From the NCBI GenBank assembly GCA_017436575.1, contig JAFSCU010000009.1, forward strand, positions 1 through 62,310: a DNA stretch of 62,310 nucleotides, written 5' to 3'. The position numbers and the translations under genes were made by a program. This stretch comes from Oscillospiraceae bacterium. GTDB lineage: Bacteria > Bacillota > Clostridia > Oscillospirales > Ruminococcaceae. Shown piece by piece: positions 8,493 to 16,921 of the stretch. The notes beneath the pieces are model-generated. The model made no database searches and was not told the origin of the DNA. It worked only from the letters and a program-made list of their open reading frames with translations. Position 1 is the stretch's first letter, and every line of letters begins with the position of its first letter.

Positions 8493-10769
8493 TTAATGTG
8501 CCTGACAAACAGTTACAAAACCATTGTCAATAGTAGATGTTTTATAGTAACCAACCTGCTGGTCAGGACAGTTTGCATTGGCAATATTGCCAGTGATTGG
8601 GCAATAGTTATGCTGCTGTACACCTTTTGCCACTGCAAAACTCTTCTTTGGAAGATTCTGCTGGCAGATGTTCATAACATTGCGCCATGCAGTTGTAGGT
8701 GCGTGTGTACCATAGTTTACAGTAAGTGTGGCAGGATTATCGTAACCCATCCATACCGCTGTTGAATAATATGGTGTAACGCCGATAAACCAGTGGTCTT
8801 TATCATCTGTGGCTGTACCTGTTTTACCAACAGCATCCATATATTTAGGTGCAAGACCTGCACCTGTACCGTAGGTAAGAACATTTTTCATCATACGGTT
8901 CATAATATATGCTGTGTCTTCAGACAGTGCCTGTACAGATGTAACCTTTGTTTCAAGGATAACTTCACCATCGCTGTCTTCAACAGTTGTGTAACAGTAT
9001 GGTTCGATATATCTGCCTTCGTTACCGAAGATAGCATAGGCTGCTGCCATTTCCAGTGGTGAAATACCTTCTGACAGACCGCCAAGGGCCAGTGGTGCAT
9101 AGGCCATATCTTTTTCCTGCAATGAAGAAATGCCAACAGAGTTTACCAGGAAATCATAAGATGTTTCAACACCCATAAGCATAAGTGTTCTTACAGCGAT
9201 TGTATTCCAGGATTTAGCCAGTGCATAGCAAACAGGTGTCAGCTGCATTGTATATTTACCATCATAGTTTCTTGGCCACTGTCTTTTCTGACCAGGGTTC
9301 TTTTCATCATCTATTTCTGAAATATAGTCATCGAAAAGTGCTGTGGAGAAATGGATATAGTCATATTCAAGGGCTGGACCGTAAGCACCGATAGGTTTCA
9401 TTGTGGAACCAGTCTGACGCAGTGCGTCAACAGCACGGTTGAGAACACGGTCTTCAGTTTTTTCACCGATACCGCCAACTACACCAACAATTCTGCCTTC
9501 GTAGTCAACTGAAACCATTGCAGCCTGTGGTGTCTGTGTTACTTTTTCACCGGCAGCATTTGTATATGTGTTTTCTTTTGTTGGGAAAAGTGTTCTGCCG
9601 TTTGAACCCGGTTCGTTCAGCATTACCTGTTCCATTGCAGACTGAACAGTAGGGTCTACTGTCGAGTAAATTTTCAGACCGTCTTCCTGTACCATTGAAG
9701 ATGCTTCACTGCGGGAAATGGAATATTTTTCCATCAGGTCTTCGATAACCTGGTCAATAACCATATCTGTGAAGTAACTGTTTACAAAGGATTTTGAACG
9801 GATTTCCTGGTTCAGTACCAGTTCTTCTGCCAGTGCTGCTTCGTAATCTTCTGTGGAAATTTTACCCTGCTGATGCATAAAGTACAGAATGTCATCTCGT
9901 CTGTCAATATTATTTTCAGGGTGACTGTATGGATTGTATACCGATGGGTTTTTGGTGATACCAGCAATAGAAGCTGCTTCGGCAATGGTAAGCTCGCTTA
10001 CATCTTTACCAAAATAGTTGTTGGCACCTGCCTGAACACCTGCCCAGTTGTGTGAAAGGCGGAGTGTATTCAGATATGCTTCCAGAATTTCATCTTTGGA
10101 ATACTGTTTTTCCAGTGCGAAGGCACGGTAGATTTCTCTCAGTTTTCTGAATGCACCTTCGATACCACTGCCGCTGTCATCCATTGTGATGTTTTTTACC
10201 AGCTGCTGTGTAATTGTGGATGCACCACGCTTTGAAGAGAACAGTTTGATAGGTGTATATTCGTTGATCATAGCAGCAACTGTACCCACAATATCAACAC
10301 CATGATGTTCGTAGAAATCTTTATCTTCTACGGCAATGTATGCATCAATAACATGCTGTGGAATATCTTCCAGATCTACCCAGATACGGTTTTCACTGCC
10401 GTCGAGACGCTGATATTCTTCGTATTCGCCTGTTTCAGAGTCCTGATAATAAATGATACTTGTCAGTGACAGCTGAAGGTTTGTAAGGTTAAGGTCTTTT
10501 GCATCATCCCGTGTAACATTAACCAGATACATTGTAAGTGCCACCAGCACTGCACTGCCTACCATTACACCAAGACAGATAAGATAGCCAAAAACAACAG
10601 CAATGCGTTTCCAAAGCGGTTTATCACTCTTTTTCTTTGCTTTCTTTGGCTTTGGCTGTTTTGGTTCCTGTGATTTATCTACAGATTTTACAACTTTCTT
10701 TTTGGTTTCTGCCTTTTTTGCCACCGGCTTTTTATCGCCGCCAGCAGAGGATTTATTGTAAATTTTAAT
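8493..10769 (-). CDS. Class A penicillin-binding protein (PBP1A type), probable ATT start
   Basis: Bifunctional peptidoglycan synthase anchored in the membrane. Numbered from the GTG at 10724: a very Lys-rich cytoplasmic tail (1-40), one membrane helix (about 43-67), a GT51 glycosyltransferase domain with VEDKDFYEHHG and RGASTITQQLVKN, then a transpeptidase domain with the active-site serine in TGSTMKP, a SWN motif and the KTGTATD triad motif. The GTG has no ribosome binding site at proper distance. AGGAGG at 10782-10777 sits seven bases before an in-frame ATT at 10769, and no ATG, TTG or CTG start is available in frame there. I therefore place the start at ATT, adding 15 residues. Transcribed alone. 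Confidence 0.9.
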   Translation of the reverse strand: MKIYNKSSAGGDKKPVAKKAETKKKVVKSVDKSQEPKQPKPKKAKKKSDKPLWKRIAVVFGYLICLGVMVGSAVLVALTMYLVNVTRDDAKDLNLTNLQLSLTSIIYYQDSETGEYEEYQRLDGSENRIWVDLEDIPQHVIDAYIAVEDKDFYEHHGVDIVGTVAAMINEYTPIKLFSSKRGASTITQQLVKNITMDDSGSGIEGAFRKLREIYRAFALEKQYSKDEILEAYLNTLRLSHNWAGVQAGANNYFGKDVSELTIAEAASIAGITKNPSVYNPYSHPENNIDRRDDILYFMHQQGKISTEDYEAALAEELVLNQEIRSKSFVNSYFTDMVIDQVIEDLMEKYSISRSEASSMVQEDGLKIYSTVDPTVQSAMEQVMLNEPGSNGRTLFPTKENTYTNAAGEKVTQTPQAAMVSVDYEGRIVGVVGGIGEKTEDRVLNRAVDALRQTGSTMKPIGAYGPALEYDYIHFSTALFDDYISEIDDEKNPGQKRQWPRNYDGKYTMQLTPVCYALAKSWNTIAVRTLMLMGVETSYDFLVNSVGISSLQEKDMAYAPLALGGLSEGISPLEMAAAYAIFGNEGRYIEPYCYTTVEDSDGEVILETKVTSVQALSEDTAYIMNRMMKNVLTYGTGAGLAPKYMDAVGKTGTATDDKDHWFIGVTPYYSTAVWMGYDNPATLTVNYGTHAPTTAWRNVMNICQQNLPKKSFAVAKGVQQHNYCPITGNIANANCPDQQVGYYKTSTIDNGFVTVCQAH

Positions 10770-10782
10770 AATAATCCCTCCT
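10769..10782 (-). promoter_or_regulatory. Ribosome binding site that points to an ATT start codon
   Basis: Minus-strand AGGAGG (10782-10777), then seven bases, then ATT (10769-10767). Two more in-frame ATT codons lie closer to the site (10775 and 10772). ATT is a known rare start (infC of E. coli), usually sensitive to initiation factor IF3. Confidence 0.55.
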
Positions 10783-10841
10783 GTTCGTAATATGTATTAT
10801 TTCCACCAAACAGTCAACACTCTTTTACAGAGGTGCTATTT

Positions 10842-11141
10842 ATGAAGAAAATATTTTTTGTTTTATGTACATTATTTTGTACAGCTTTGATTTCTGTAAG
10901 CATATACACTATGAAAAACACTGATGTACAGCCCATTGACCAGCCCACACAGACCGCATATATAGTGAAAGAATACGGCGGAAAGGTGGCAGTGTTTAAC
11001 CCCGATGAAACCCAGCCTATGGCTGTTTACGAGGTATATGTGCATCTGCTGCCAGAAAATGACATAGAGCTGCTGCGAAAAGGTATACCGGTGGACGACG
11101 ATTATACCCTGCTGAAAACCCTGGAAAATTTCGGGCTGTAA
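10842..11141 (+). CDS. BofC C-terminal-domain-like small secreted or anchored protein
   Basis: A 99-residue protein with an N-terminal hydrophobic segment (about 3-22) and a short soluble part. The motif AYIVKEYGGKVAVFNPDETQP followed by LLPENDIELLRKGIPV matches the small BofC C-terminal-domain proteins common in Clostridia. BofC in Bacillus restrains sigma-K processing at the forespore membrane; these short relatives have no tested role. The ATG at 10842 follows AGAGGTG at a good distance and is preferred over the GTG nine bases earlier. Divergent from the PBP gene. Confidence 0.65.
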   Translation: MKKIFFVLCTLFCTALISVSIYTMKNTDVQPIDQPTQTAYIVKEYGGKVAVFNPDETQPMAVYEVYVHLLPENDIELLRKGIPVDDDYTLLKTLENFGL

Positions 11142-11336
11142 GGCACACACTTACTCATAGTAATACTTATACAAACTATATTATACTTTTTTCGCTATAA
11201 AATTTCAACCTTAAATTAATAACAATTCAGTCACAAAATTTATGCACGCCTACTAATAGATATTTTTTTATCTATATTGCACATATTATAAACATTTTAT
11301 TAATAAATAATTTACAGTTTATGCAGAGATAGAATA

Positions 11337-11365
11337 TTGCTCATATATCGAATATATGCTATAAT
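11337..11365 (+). promoter_or_regulatory. Sigma-A-like promoter of the FkbH-ACP operon
   Basis: TTGCTC (11337-11342), a 17-base spacer, then TATAAT (11360-11365), about 37 bases before the fkbH-like ATG. The rest of the gene-free stretch 11142-11401 is AT-rich and shows nothing else I recognise. Confidence 0.6.
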
Positions 11366-11401
11366 TTAATGGATAATGGACATAGTAAAGGAGTGTATAA
11401 T

Positions 11402-13183
11402 ATGTCAGTTTTAGATTATCCTTTTGATTCTGCATATATTCTTCAGAAGAAGAAAAGCATAAAAAAAGAACTTTTGGCAAACAACAAATTCATCGATAAA
11501 AAAGTGGCTATCCTCAGTGGCAGTACTATCGGTGAAATTAAAAATATACTGGAACTGTTCCTTCTGAACTACGGCATCAAACCTGAATTCAAAGTAGGCG
11601 GCTACAACCGCTATTTTGAAGACCTGATGTTTGATGACGGCAGCCTGAAAGAATTTGGTCCTGATTTTATCTATATTCACACATCAAACAAAAACATTGA
11701 AAATCTGCCTGTTCCACAGGATACCGCACAGCAGGTACAGGAAAAACTGGAAAAAGAATTTGCAAGATATAAAACAGTTGTGGAAAAAGCACTGTCCTTT
11801 GGTGCAGTGGTTATTGTAAACAACTTTGAAATGCCATTCTACCGTATGTACGGCAACAAAGATGCTGTGGCTGTACAGGGTGTGGTAAACTTTACAACAC
11901 GTCTAAACCTGATGATAGCAGATTACATTGCCACAAAAGACAATGTGTATCTCAACGACATCAACTACCTGTCTTCCCTGGTTGGTCTGGACAACTGGCA
12001 CAACCTGGAAAACTGGTACCTGTACAAATACGCACTGTCTGTTGACCAGATTCCACAGTTGGCTTTCAGTGTGGCAAAAATCATCAAATCTGCACTGGGT
12101 AAAAACAAAAAAAGCGTTGTGCTGGACCTGGACAATACACTGTGGGGCGGCATTATCGGTGATGACGGTGTGGAAGGTATCGCAATCGGCAATGAACAGC
12201 CTGCAGGCATGAGCTATACAGAATTCCAGTCTTATCTGAAAAAACTGACCGGTCTGGGCATTATGCTGAATGTTTGTTCCAAAAACGAAGAAGCAATTGC
12301 TAAACAGGGCTTTACAGACAGAAAAGAAGCACCTCTGTCAGTGGATGACTTTATCTGCTTCAAAGCAAACTGGGAACCAAAATCAATCAATATTGCAAAT
12401 ATCGCAAAAGAAATAAACATCGGCGAAGACAGCCTAGTATTTATTGATGACAACCCTGCAGAAAGAGAAATTGTACGTCAGTCACTGCCAACAGTAACAG
12501 TACCTGAAGTAAAGAGCCCTGAAGATTACATAAAAGCAATAGACAGAGCAGGTTTCTTTGAAATCACATCTTTCACCAAAGATGATGCAAAGAGAAACGA
12601 AATGTACAAACAGAACGCACAGAGAGCAGCCGCAGAAAGCAGTTTTACTGATTATACAGATTATCTGCTGTCACTGAATATGACAGGCGAAATCGGTGCT
12701 TTCAGCACAGCACACTGTGAAAGAATCACACAGCTTATCAACAAGACAAACCAGTTTAACTTTACAACACGCAGATATGCGCAGAGTGAAGTGGAAGCGA
12801 TTATTGAAGATAAGATAAACTATATTTCCGCCTATGCAAAACTGGTGGACAAGTTCGGTGACAATGGCATTACAGCCTGCTTTATTGCATCAGTGGAAGG
12901 CACAAATGCAAACATTGACCTGTGGGTAATGAGCTGCCGCGTATTCAAGAGACATTTTGAATATGCTATGCTGGACTATGTAGTAGGCAAATGTAAGGAA
13001 ATGGGTGTGAAAACAATCACAGCCAGCTGGCTGAGAACAGCGAAGAATGTAATTATCAAGGATTTCTATGAATCTGTTGGCTTTGAAGTGACAATGGATA
13101 CAGAAGACGAAAAGAGATACATCTACAATATTCCTGATGATTACGAAGTTAAAAACAAAGTTATTGAAATGGAAACAGTATAA
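11402..13183 (+). CDS. FkbH-like HAD-IIIC family protein (glyceryl-ACP type)
   Basis: FkbH proteins take 1,3-bisphosphoglycerate, remove a phosphate and load the glyceryl group on the phosphopantetheine of an acyl carrier protein; relatives serve sugar N-acylation and polyketide pathways. The 593-residue product has an N-terminal SGNH-like domain (KVAILSGSTIGEI), a HAD domain with DLDNT (242-246) and the later FIDDNPAERE motif, and a C-terminal GNAT-like domain (INKTNQFNFTTRRY, KFGDNGIT, TAKNVIIKDFY). The ATG at 11402 follows AAAGGAG; the in-frame ATG at 11369 lacks a site. The ACP gene follows 13 bases downstream, so the likely acceptor is encoded next to it. Confidence 0.9.
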   Translation: MSVLDYPFDSAYILQKKKSIKKELLANNKFIDKKVAILSGSTIGEIKNILELFLLNYGIKPEFKVGGYNRYFEDLMFDDGSLKEFGPDFIYIHTSNKNIENLPVPQDTAQQVQEKLEKEFARYKTVVEKALSFGAVVIVNNFEMPFYRMYGNKDAVAVQGVVNFTTRLNLMIADYIATKDNVYLNDINYLSSLVGLDNWHNLENWYLYKYALSVDQIPQLAFSVAKIIKSALGKNKKSVVLDLDNTLWGGIIGDDGVEGIAIGNEQPAGMSYTEFQSYLKKLTGLGIMLNVCSKNEEAIAKQGFTDRKEAPLSVDDFICFKANWEPKSINIANIAKEINIGEDSLVFIDDNPAEREIVRQSLPTVTVPEVKSPEDYIKAIDRAGFFEITSFTKDDAKRNEMYKQNAQRAAAESSFTDYTDYLLSLNMTGEIGAFSTAHCERITQLINKTNQFNFTTRRYAQSEVEAIIEDKINYISAYAKLVDKFGDNGITACFIASVEGTNANIDLWVMSCRVFKRHFEYAMLDYVVGKCKEMGVKTITASWLRTAKNVIIKDFYESVGFEVTMDTEDEKRYIYNIPDDYEVKNKVIEMETV

Positions 13184-13196
13184 GGAGAAATAAATT

Positions 13197-13439
13197 ATGA
13201 ACAGAACAGAAATTATGGCAAAACTGAACGAAATCTTCTGTGACGTATTTGATGATGAAGACATCGTGCTGACAGATGCTACAAACTCTGACGACATTGA
13301 AGACTGGGACAGCCTGGAACAGATTAACCTGCTGGTTGCAATCGAAAAACAGTTCAGCATCAAATTCTCTCTGGCAGACGTTGCAGACCTGGAAAATGTA
13401 GGCGCAATGGTTGACCTGATTGAAAGAATGGTTGGTTAA
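13197..13439 (+). CDS. Acyl carrier protein, partner of the FkbH-like enzyme
   Basis: An 80-residue carrier protein. The phosphopantetheine attachment motif is DWDSLEQ with Ser39, inside the usual four-helix pattern (ILLVAIEKQFSIKF follows). It differs from fatty-acid AcpP, which usually reads DSLD, and has an acidic surface. Strong GGAGA ribosome binding site. Directly downstream of fkbH and closed by its own terminator, so this is a dedicated two-gene unit rather than the housekeeping ACP. Confidence 0.92.
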   Translation: MNRTEIMAKLNEIFCDVFDDEDIVLTDATNSDDIEDWDSLEQINLLVAIEKQFSIKFSLADVADLENVGAMVDLIERMVG

Positions 13440-13458
13440 TTTACATTATACAACAGTA

Positions 13459-13480
13459 AAGGCACTGCAAGCAGTGCCTT
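13459..13480. terminator. Intrinsic terminator after acp
   Basis: AAGGCACTGC AA GCAGTGCCTT, a near-perfect hairpin followed by six Ts on the plus strand. It lies between acp and the convergent Nudix gene. Confidence 0.9.
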
Positions 13481-13502
13481 TTTTGTGTTTTATTTGCTTG
13501 TT

Positions 13503-13997
13503 TTAAAACTCTTTCATTTCAAGAAATACCATATCATTGTCTGTTGCAACGCCGCCATAAAAGCAATTGGTATGTCTTCCCTCTTTTACCCAATGGTTTG
13601 TTACCATTTTTGATGTAAACGGCATATCAAGAGAAACAATTTCTTCAATATCAAACCATTTAAGCTGACCTTCGTTTGAGGTTTTGATTACACTGTCATC
13701 TTTAAGCTGTGCAAAAAAATAGTAGTTCTGGCGCAATTCTTCCAGTTTGTTGTAAATGGTCAGATAGCGAAGCTCTATCTTTTCCAGCATATCCGGGGTT
13801 ATGCCCAGTTCTTCTTTCAGTTCTCGCATTGCACAGGCATAAGCATCGTTAAGTTCCCGTGGTTCAAAATGACCGCCGGCAGAGCCTATCCATTTGTCAT
13901 TTACCACTCTAGAGCCTTGTCGGAACAAAAGAAGTATTCTGTCGTCGTGTGTAAGATATACACTTGTCATATTGCGCAGTCTGCCGATTGGATTCAT
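13503..13997 (-). CDS. Nudix hydrolase
   Basis: Cleaves a nucleoside diphosphate linked to another group; the substrate is not evident, though the DDRILLLFRQGSRVVNDKWIGSAGGHFEP start is like 8-oxo-dGTP-type or general house-cleaning members. The Nudix box is GGHFEPRELNDAYACAMRELKEELGI read from about residue 40, with two extra residues between the first Glu and the RE pair compared with the classic spacing. 164 residues. It is inserted in opposite direction between the two halves of the acyl-carrier cassette, and ATG follows AGGAG. Confidence 0.88.
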   Translation of the reverse strand: MNPIGRLRNMTSVYLTHDDRILLLFRQGSRVVNDKWIGSAGGHFEPRELNDAYACAMRELKEELGITPDMLEKIELRYLTIYNKLEELRQNYYFFAQLKDDSVIKTSNEGQLKWFDIEEIVSLDMPFTSKMVTNHWVKEGRHTNCFYGGVATDNDMVFLEMKEF

Positions 13998-14131
13998 AAT
14001 AATCTCCTGTTGTATTAATTGATTTAATTATATTATTCTTTTCTTTTAAAATCAATAGATCTGTAAAACTTGTTAATCTATTATAAATATGTTATACTAT
14101 TTAATTAGAAAACTTATTAAAAGAGGTTAGT

Positions 14132-14548
14132 ATGAACAGTTATAAATTCAGCGATTTGTCTGTAGGTATGAGTGAAAAGTTCACAGTTACAATCACAGAA
14201 GAAATGATGAATAAATTTATAGAAATCACAGGCGATGTAAGCCCTATTCATGTAAGTGCAGAATACGCAAAGGAACATGGCTTTGCCACAAGAGTGTGCC
14301 ACGGCATGCTGTTTGGCAGTATGTTTTCCACTATGGCCGGTGTATATCTGCCGGGTGAACACTGCCTGCTGCACAGTGTGGAAACTAAATTTTCACTGCC
14401 TGTATACCCTGGCGATGTGCTGACAGTTACAGGCAAAATCAGCGAAATCAATGATACATTCAAAACTGTATTTGTAAAGGGCACAATTACAAATCAGAAC
14501 GGCAAGAAAGTGTGCAAGGCGAATATTCAGCTGGGGGTAAGAGAATGA
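14132..14548 (+). CDS. MaoC family (R)-specific enoyl hydratase
   Basis: Adds or removes water across a trans-2-enoyl thioester by a hot-dog fold. The 138-residue single-domain protein shows the active-site pair Asp35 and His40 in GDVSPIH and the helix HGMLFGSMFS. Compared with the common GDxNPxH motif it has Ser in place of Asn. The start has AGAGG seven bases upstream. Its stop overlaps the start of the following reductase gene (ATGA), so the two are translated together. With the ketoreductase it could make or dehydrate a 3-hydroxyacyl group. Confidence 0.88.
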   Translation: MNSYKFSDLSVGMSEKFTVTITEEMMNKFIEITGDVSPIHVSAEYAKEHGFATRVCHGMLFGSMFSTMAGVYLPGEHCLLHSVETKFSLPVYPGDVLTVTGKISEINDTFKTVFVKGTITNQNGKKVCKANIQLGVRE

Positions 14549-15276
14549 GCGTTTATCTGATTACAGGTGCAACAAGCGATTTAGGTTTTGAACTGATTAA
14601 AACTGTGGCAAAAGATGGTGACAAATTTCTTCTGCAGGGTTTTGGTGATGAAAGCGCACTGAAAGCTTTCTGCGAAGAAAACAAAATCGATTACACATAT
14701 TATGATGTAAATCTTTCTGACAGTGTTGCCACTGACAAATTTGTGGAAGATATCAAATCCACAGGACTTACACCGACACATTTTGTTCACCTGCCTGCCC
14801 TGCGTGTAGTAAATACAAAGTTCAAAAGTTTTGACGAAGAAAGATTTATGGCAGATATGAATGTGCAGGTTATGAGTGCTGTAAAAATCTGCAAATATAT
14901 TATGCCAAAAATGGCAAAAGCTAAATTTGGCAGGGTGCTGTTTATGGCAACCAGCTATGTGCTGGCTAATCCACCTAAAAACACAGGTGCATATATTATG
15001 GCCAAAAATGCTATAGTTGGGCTGATGAAAAGTCTGGCAAGCGACTATGTTTCCAACGGCATTACAGTAAACAGCGTAAGCCCAAGTATGATTGAAACAA
15101 AATTCCTGGCAGAAACCAGCCACCTGATTGTGGAAGCCGCCGCCAACGACCACCCTATGAAACGCAATGCGCAGGTAAATGACGTGGTACCTGCAATGGC
15201 TTTCCTTTTAAGTGAAGAAGCAAGATTTATCACAGGTGTAAACCTGCCTGTTACAGGAGGTAGTGTAATTGAGTAA
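14545..15276 (+). CDS. Short-chain dehydrogenase/reductase (FabG-like)
   Basis: NAD(P)H-dependent reductase of 243 residues. The nucleotide motif is TGATSDLG at 7-14, and the catalytic residues are Ser137 (MATSYV), Tyr150 and Lys154 (YIMAK). The C-terminal PVTGG segment is typical of FabG-like ketoacyl reductases. The ATG at 14545 overlaps the maoC stop and has GGGGGT upstream; the longer reading from 14512 lies inside maoC and is not used. Likely role, by context, is reduction of a carrier-bound 3-ketoacyl group. The next gene overlaps it by eight bases. Confidence 0.88.
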   Translation: MSVYLITGATSDLGFELIKTVAKDGDKFLLQGFGDESALKAFCEENKIDYTYYDVNLSDSVATDKFVEDIKSTGLTPTHFVHLPALRVVNTKFKSFDEERFMADMNVQVMSAVKICKYIMPKMAKAKFGRVLFMATSYVLANPPKNTGAYIMAKNAIVGLMKSLASDYVSNGITVNSVSPSMIETKFLAETSHLIVEAAANDHPMKRNAQVNDVVPAMAFLLSEEARFITGVNLPVTGGSVIE

Positions 15277-16243
15277 CAATATAAGACGTGTACCGCTGGC
15301 TGAAAAAGAACTGATTGTAGATTTTCTCAATGAAAACTGGGGTTCAAAACATCCCCTTGTAAATAATGAACAGCTGTTTAACTATTATTTCCTTGATGGA
15401 GATATGACAAACTTTTATGTGTCTGAAGATGAAAAAGGTGTGGCTGCCCTGTGTGGTTACATCAACTGCAGCAACGGCGAAAATCCGGATATATGGGTTT
15501 CTATCTGGTGTGCAAGAAAAGGCAAAAACGGTCAGGGTCTGGCGCTGATGGGCGCGATGAAAGAACTGACAGGCGCACAGGTGATGAGCTGTAACAATAT
15601 CAGAGAAAACACAATGCCTTTCTATACTTTCCTGGGCTATCACCCTGACAAGATGAAGCATTACTACCGCTTGGCTGACAGAAGCGAATATAAAATGGCA
15701 GTAGTAAATGAAAAAATTATTCCTGAAAGCGTGAAAAAAGAAGGCGTATGGCTGGAAGAAATGAAAGATATTGCACAGGTGGAAGCCACTTTTGCAATAC
15801 CTGCACACTGTCGCCCACGCAAAGACTACTGGTATATTGATAAAAGATATTTCAAATACCCTCATTACGAATACAAAGTATTTGCTGTACACAGCTGTGA
15901 AAATGTGCCTGCACTGGTGGTTTTCAGGGTAAATGAAAGTGACGAAGGCTATGTATTGCGACTGGTTGACTACATTGGTGATAAAAAAGACTTCTGTCTG
16001 CTGTCCGGTTTTGTGGATGAACTGATGCAGAAATATGACTGTGAATACTGCGATATGTACTGCTGGGGTGTTGATGGCGAAGATGCAGGTTTTGTACTGC
16101 GTGTAGCTGATGAAAACATTATTCCAAACTATCTGAATACATTGCTGCAGAAAAACATTGACTATTTCTTCTTTACCAGTGATACAGAAAATTTTATGAT
16201 GTTTAAAGCTGATGGCGACCAGGACAGAAAAAACCTGGGATAA
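15269..16243 (+). CDS. GNAT-like N-acyltransferase of the acyl-carrier cassette
   Basis: A 324-residue protein with an N-terminal GNAT-like core (VPLAEKELIVDFLNENWG, then WVSIWCARKGKNGQGLALMGAMKELTG and a late YTFLGYHPDKMKHYYRL) and a second half that may repeat the fold (EDAGFVLRVADENIIPNYLN). Such proteins occur in surface-glycan loci where they move an acyl group from a carrier to an amino sugar; that is inference here. Starts at TTG, 15269, after an AGGAGG that lies within the end of the SDR gene. Last gene of the maoC-SDR-GNAT operon, closed by a terminator. No glycosyltransferase is nearby, so the acceptor is unknown. Confidence 0.7.
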   Translation: MSNNIRRVPLAEKELIVDFLNENWGSKHPLVNNEQLFNYYFLDGDMTNFYVSEDEKGVAALCGYINCSNGENPDIWVSIWCARKGKNGQGLALMGAMKELTGAQVMSCNNIRENTMPFYTFLGYHPDKMKHYYRLADRSEYKMAVVNEKIIPESVKKEGVWLEEMKDIAQVEATFAIPAHCRPRKDYWYIDKRYFKYPHYEYKVFAVHSCENVPALVVFRVNESDEGYVLRLVDYIGDKKDFCLLSGFVDELMQKYDCEYCDMYCWGVDGEDAGFVLRVADENIIPNYLNTLLQKNIDYFFFTSDTENFMMFKADGDQDRKNLG

Positions 16244-16266
16244 TAATTCGTAAATATCAAGAAAAT

Positions 16267-16289
16267 GGGAGAGCATCGCTCTCCCCTTT
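16267..16289 (+). terminator. Intrinsic terminator after the GNAT-like gene
   Basis: GGGAGAG CATCG CTCTCCC followed by CTTTTT. Confidence 0.88.
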
Positions 16290-16304
16290 TTACATTATAA
16301 AAAA

Positions 16305-16915
16305 TGTACAAAATATATAAGAGCCGCTGATATTTCAACGGCTCTTTATGTCTAATCACTACTGTTTTAGTGGGCTGTTATAAATGTCCTTTTATGCTTT
16401 ATACGGTGCTTTTTTGTTGTCGACATATAACTTTCTTTACAATTATACATCTTGGTTTTGTTTTATTTCTTTTCTTTATTCATTACACATATCTTTAAAC
16501 AATCTATTGTGATCCTGTCACTTTTACGATACGACAATATTTCTTACCTTCTTTACGATATTACTTTATTGTGACTGTTTCTTTTCATCGATATGCTTCG
16601 TTTTTTATTAAGCATCCTGCATTTTGTAAGCATAGAACATCTGCAGAAAATTTCAGATTAATTTCTATTTCTCCGTATATTTTTTAATATCCTCATATCC
16701 CTTCTGATTTCCGATACCCTGTGTATCTTCTTTTCATTTTATGATACTTTTCGAATATTTTTTAATATCACTATAGTTTCATCTGATTTTGTTTTAATGT
16801 CTTTTATATGACTTTCTTTACAATCATATTTTCTTTGGCATTTTTTGTTTTTATTTTCTGCTCTTGCCAGGAACAGCATTTACTTAATGTGCCATCGGCC
16901 CCACATCCTTTTCTT
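16305..16915 (-). ncRNA. Candidate large structured noncoding RNA, about 610 nt
   Basis: No reading frame of note lies in this stretch, but the minus strand looks like an RNA gene. A consensus promoter (16950-16922) points into it. The minus strand is strongly purine-rich and carries many short stems with A-rich loops: 16858-16876, 16806-16829, 16713-16727, 16593-16615, 16505-16539, 16425-16448 and 16357-16372. Two stems at 16806-16829 and 16425-16448 share the identical 12-base loop UUGUAAAGAAAG while their stem pairs differ and still pair, and a related loop recurs near 16545-16557. Two stems use G-U pairs that exist only in minus-strand RNA. A 15-base direct repeat is at 16677-16691 and 16755-16769. 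Length and style recall large RNAs such as ROOL, GOLLD or OLE, but I do not recognise the sequence. Confidence 0.6.
16320..16345 (-). terminator. Probable terminator of the candidate RNA
   Basis: Stem AGAGCCG / CGGCTCT with a 12-base loop. On the minus strand it is followed by a U-rich but interrupted tail (UUAUAUAUUUUG, then six Us near 16303-16298). Confidence 0.55.
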
Positions 16916-16921
16916 GACTAT

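Noticed and set aside
15344-16276. 310-residue open frame on the minus strand opposite the GNAT-like gene
   Set aside because: Its product is rich in His, Phe, Cys and Gln without domain pattern, it has no ribosome binding site, and the plus-strand gene has clear motifs and an operon position. It is an antisense shadow of codon bias.
16305-16915. Decayed protein gene in the gene-free region
   Set aside because: All frames on the minus strand are Lys-rich short pieces with many stops and no ribosome binding site; stems and repeated loops fit RNA better, though decay cannot be fully excluded.
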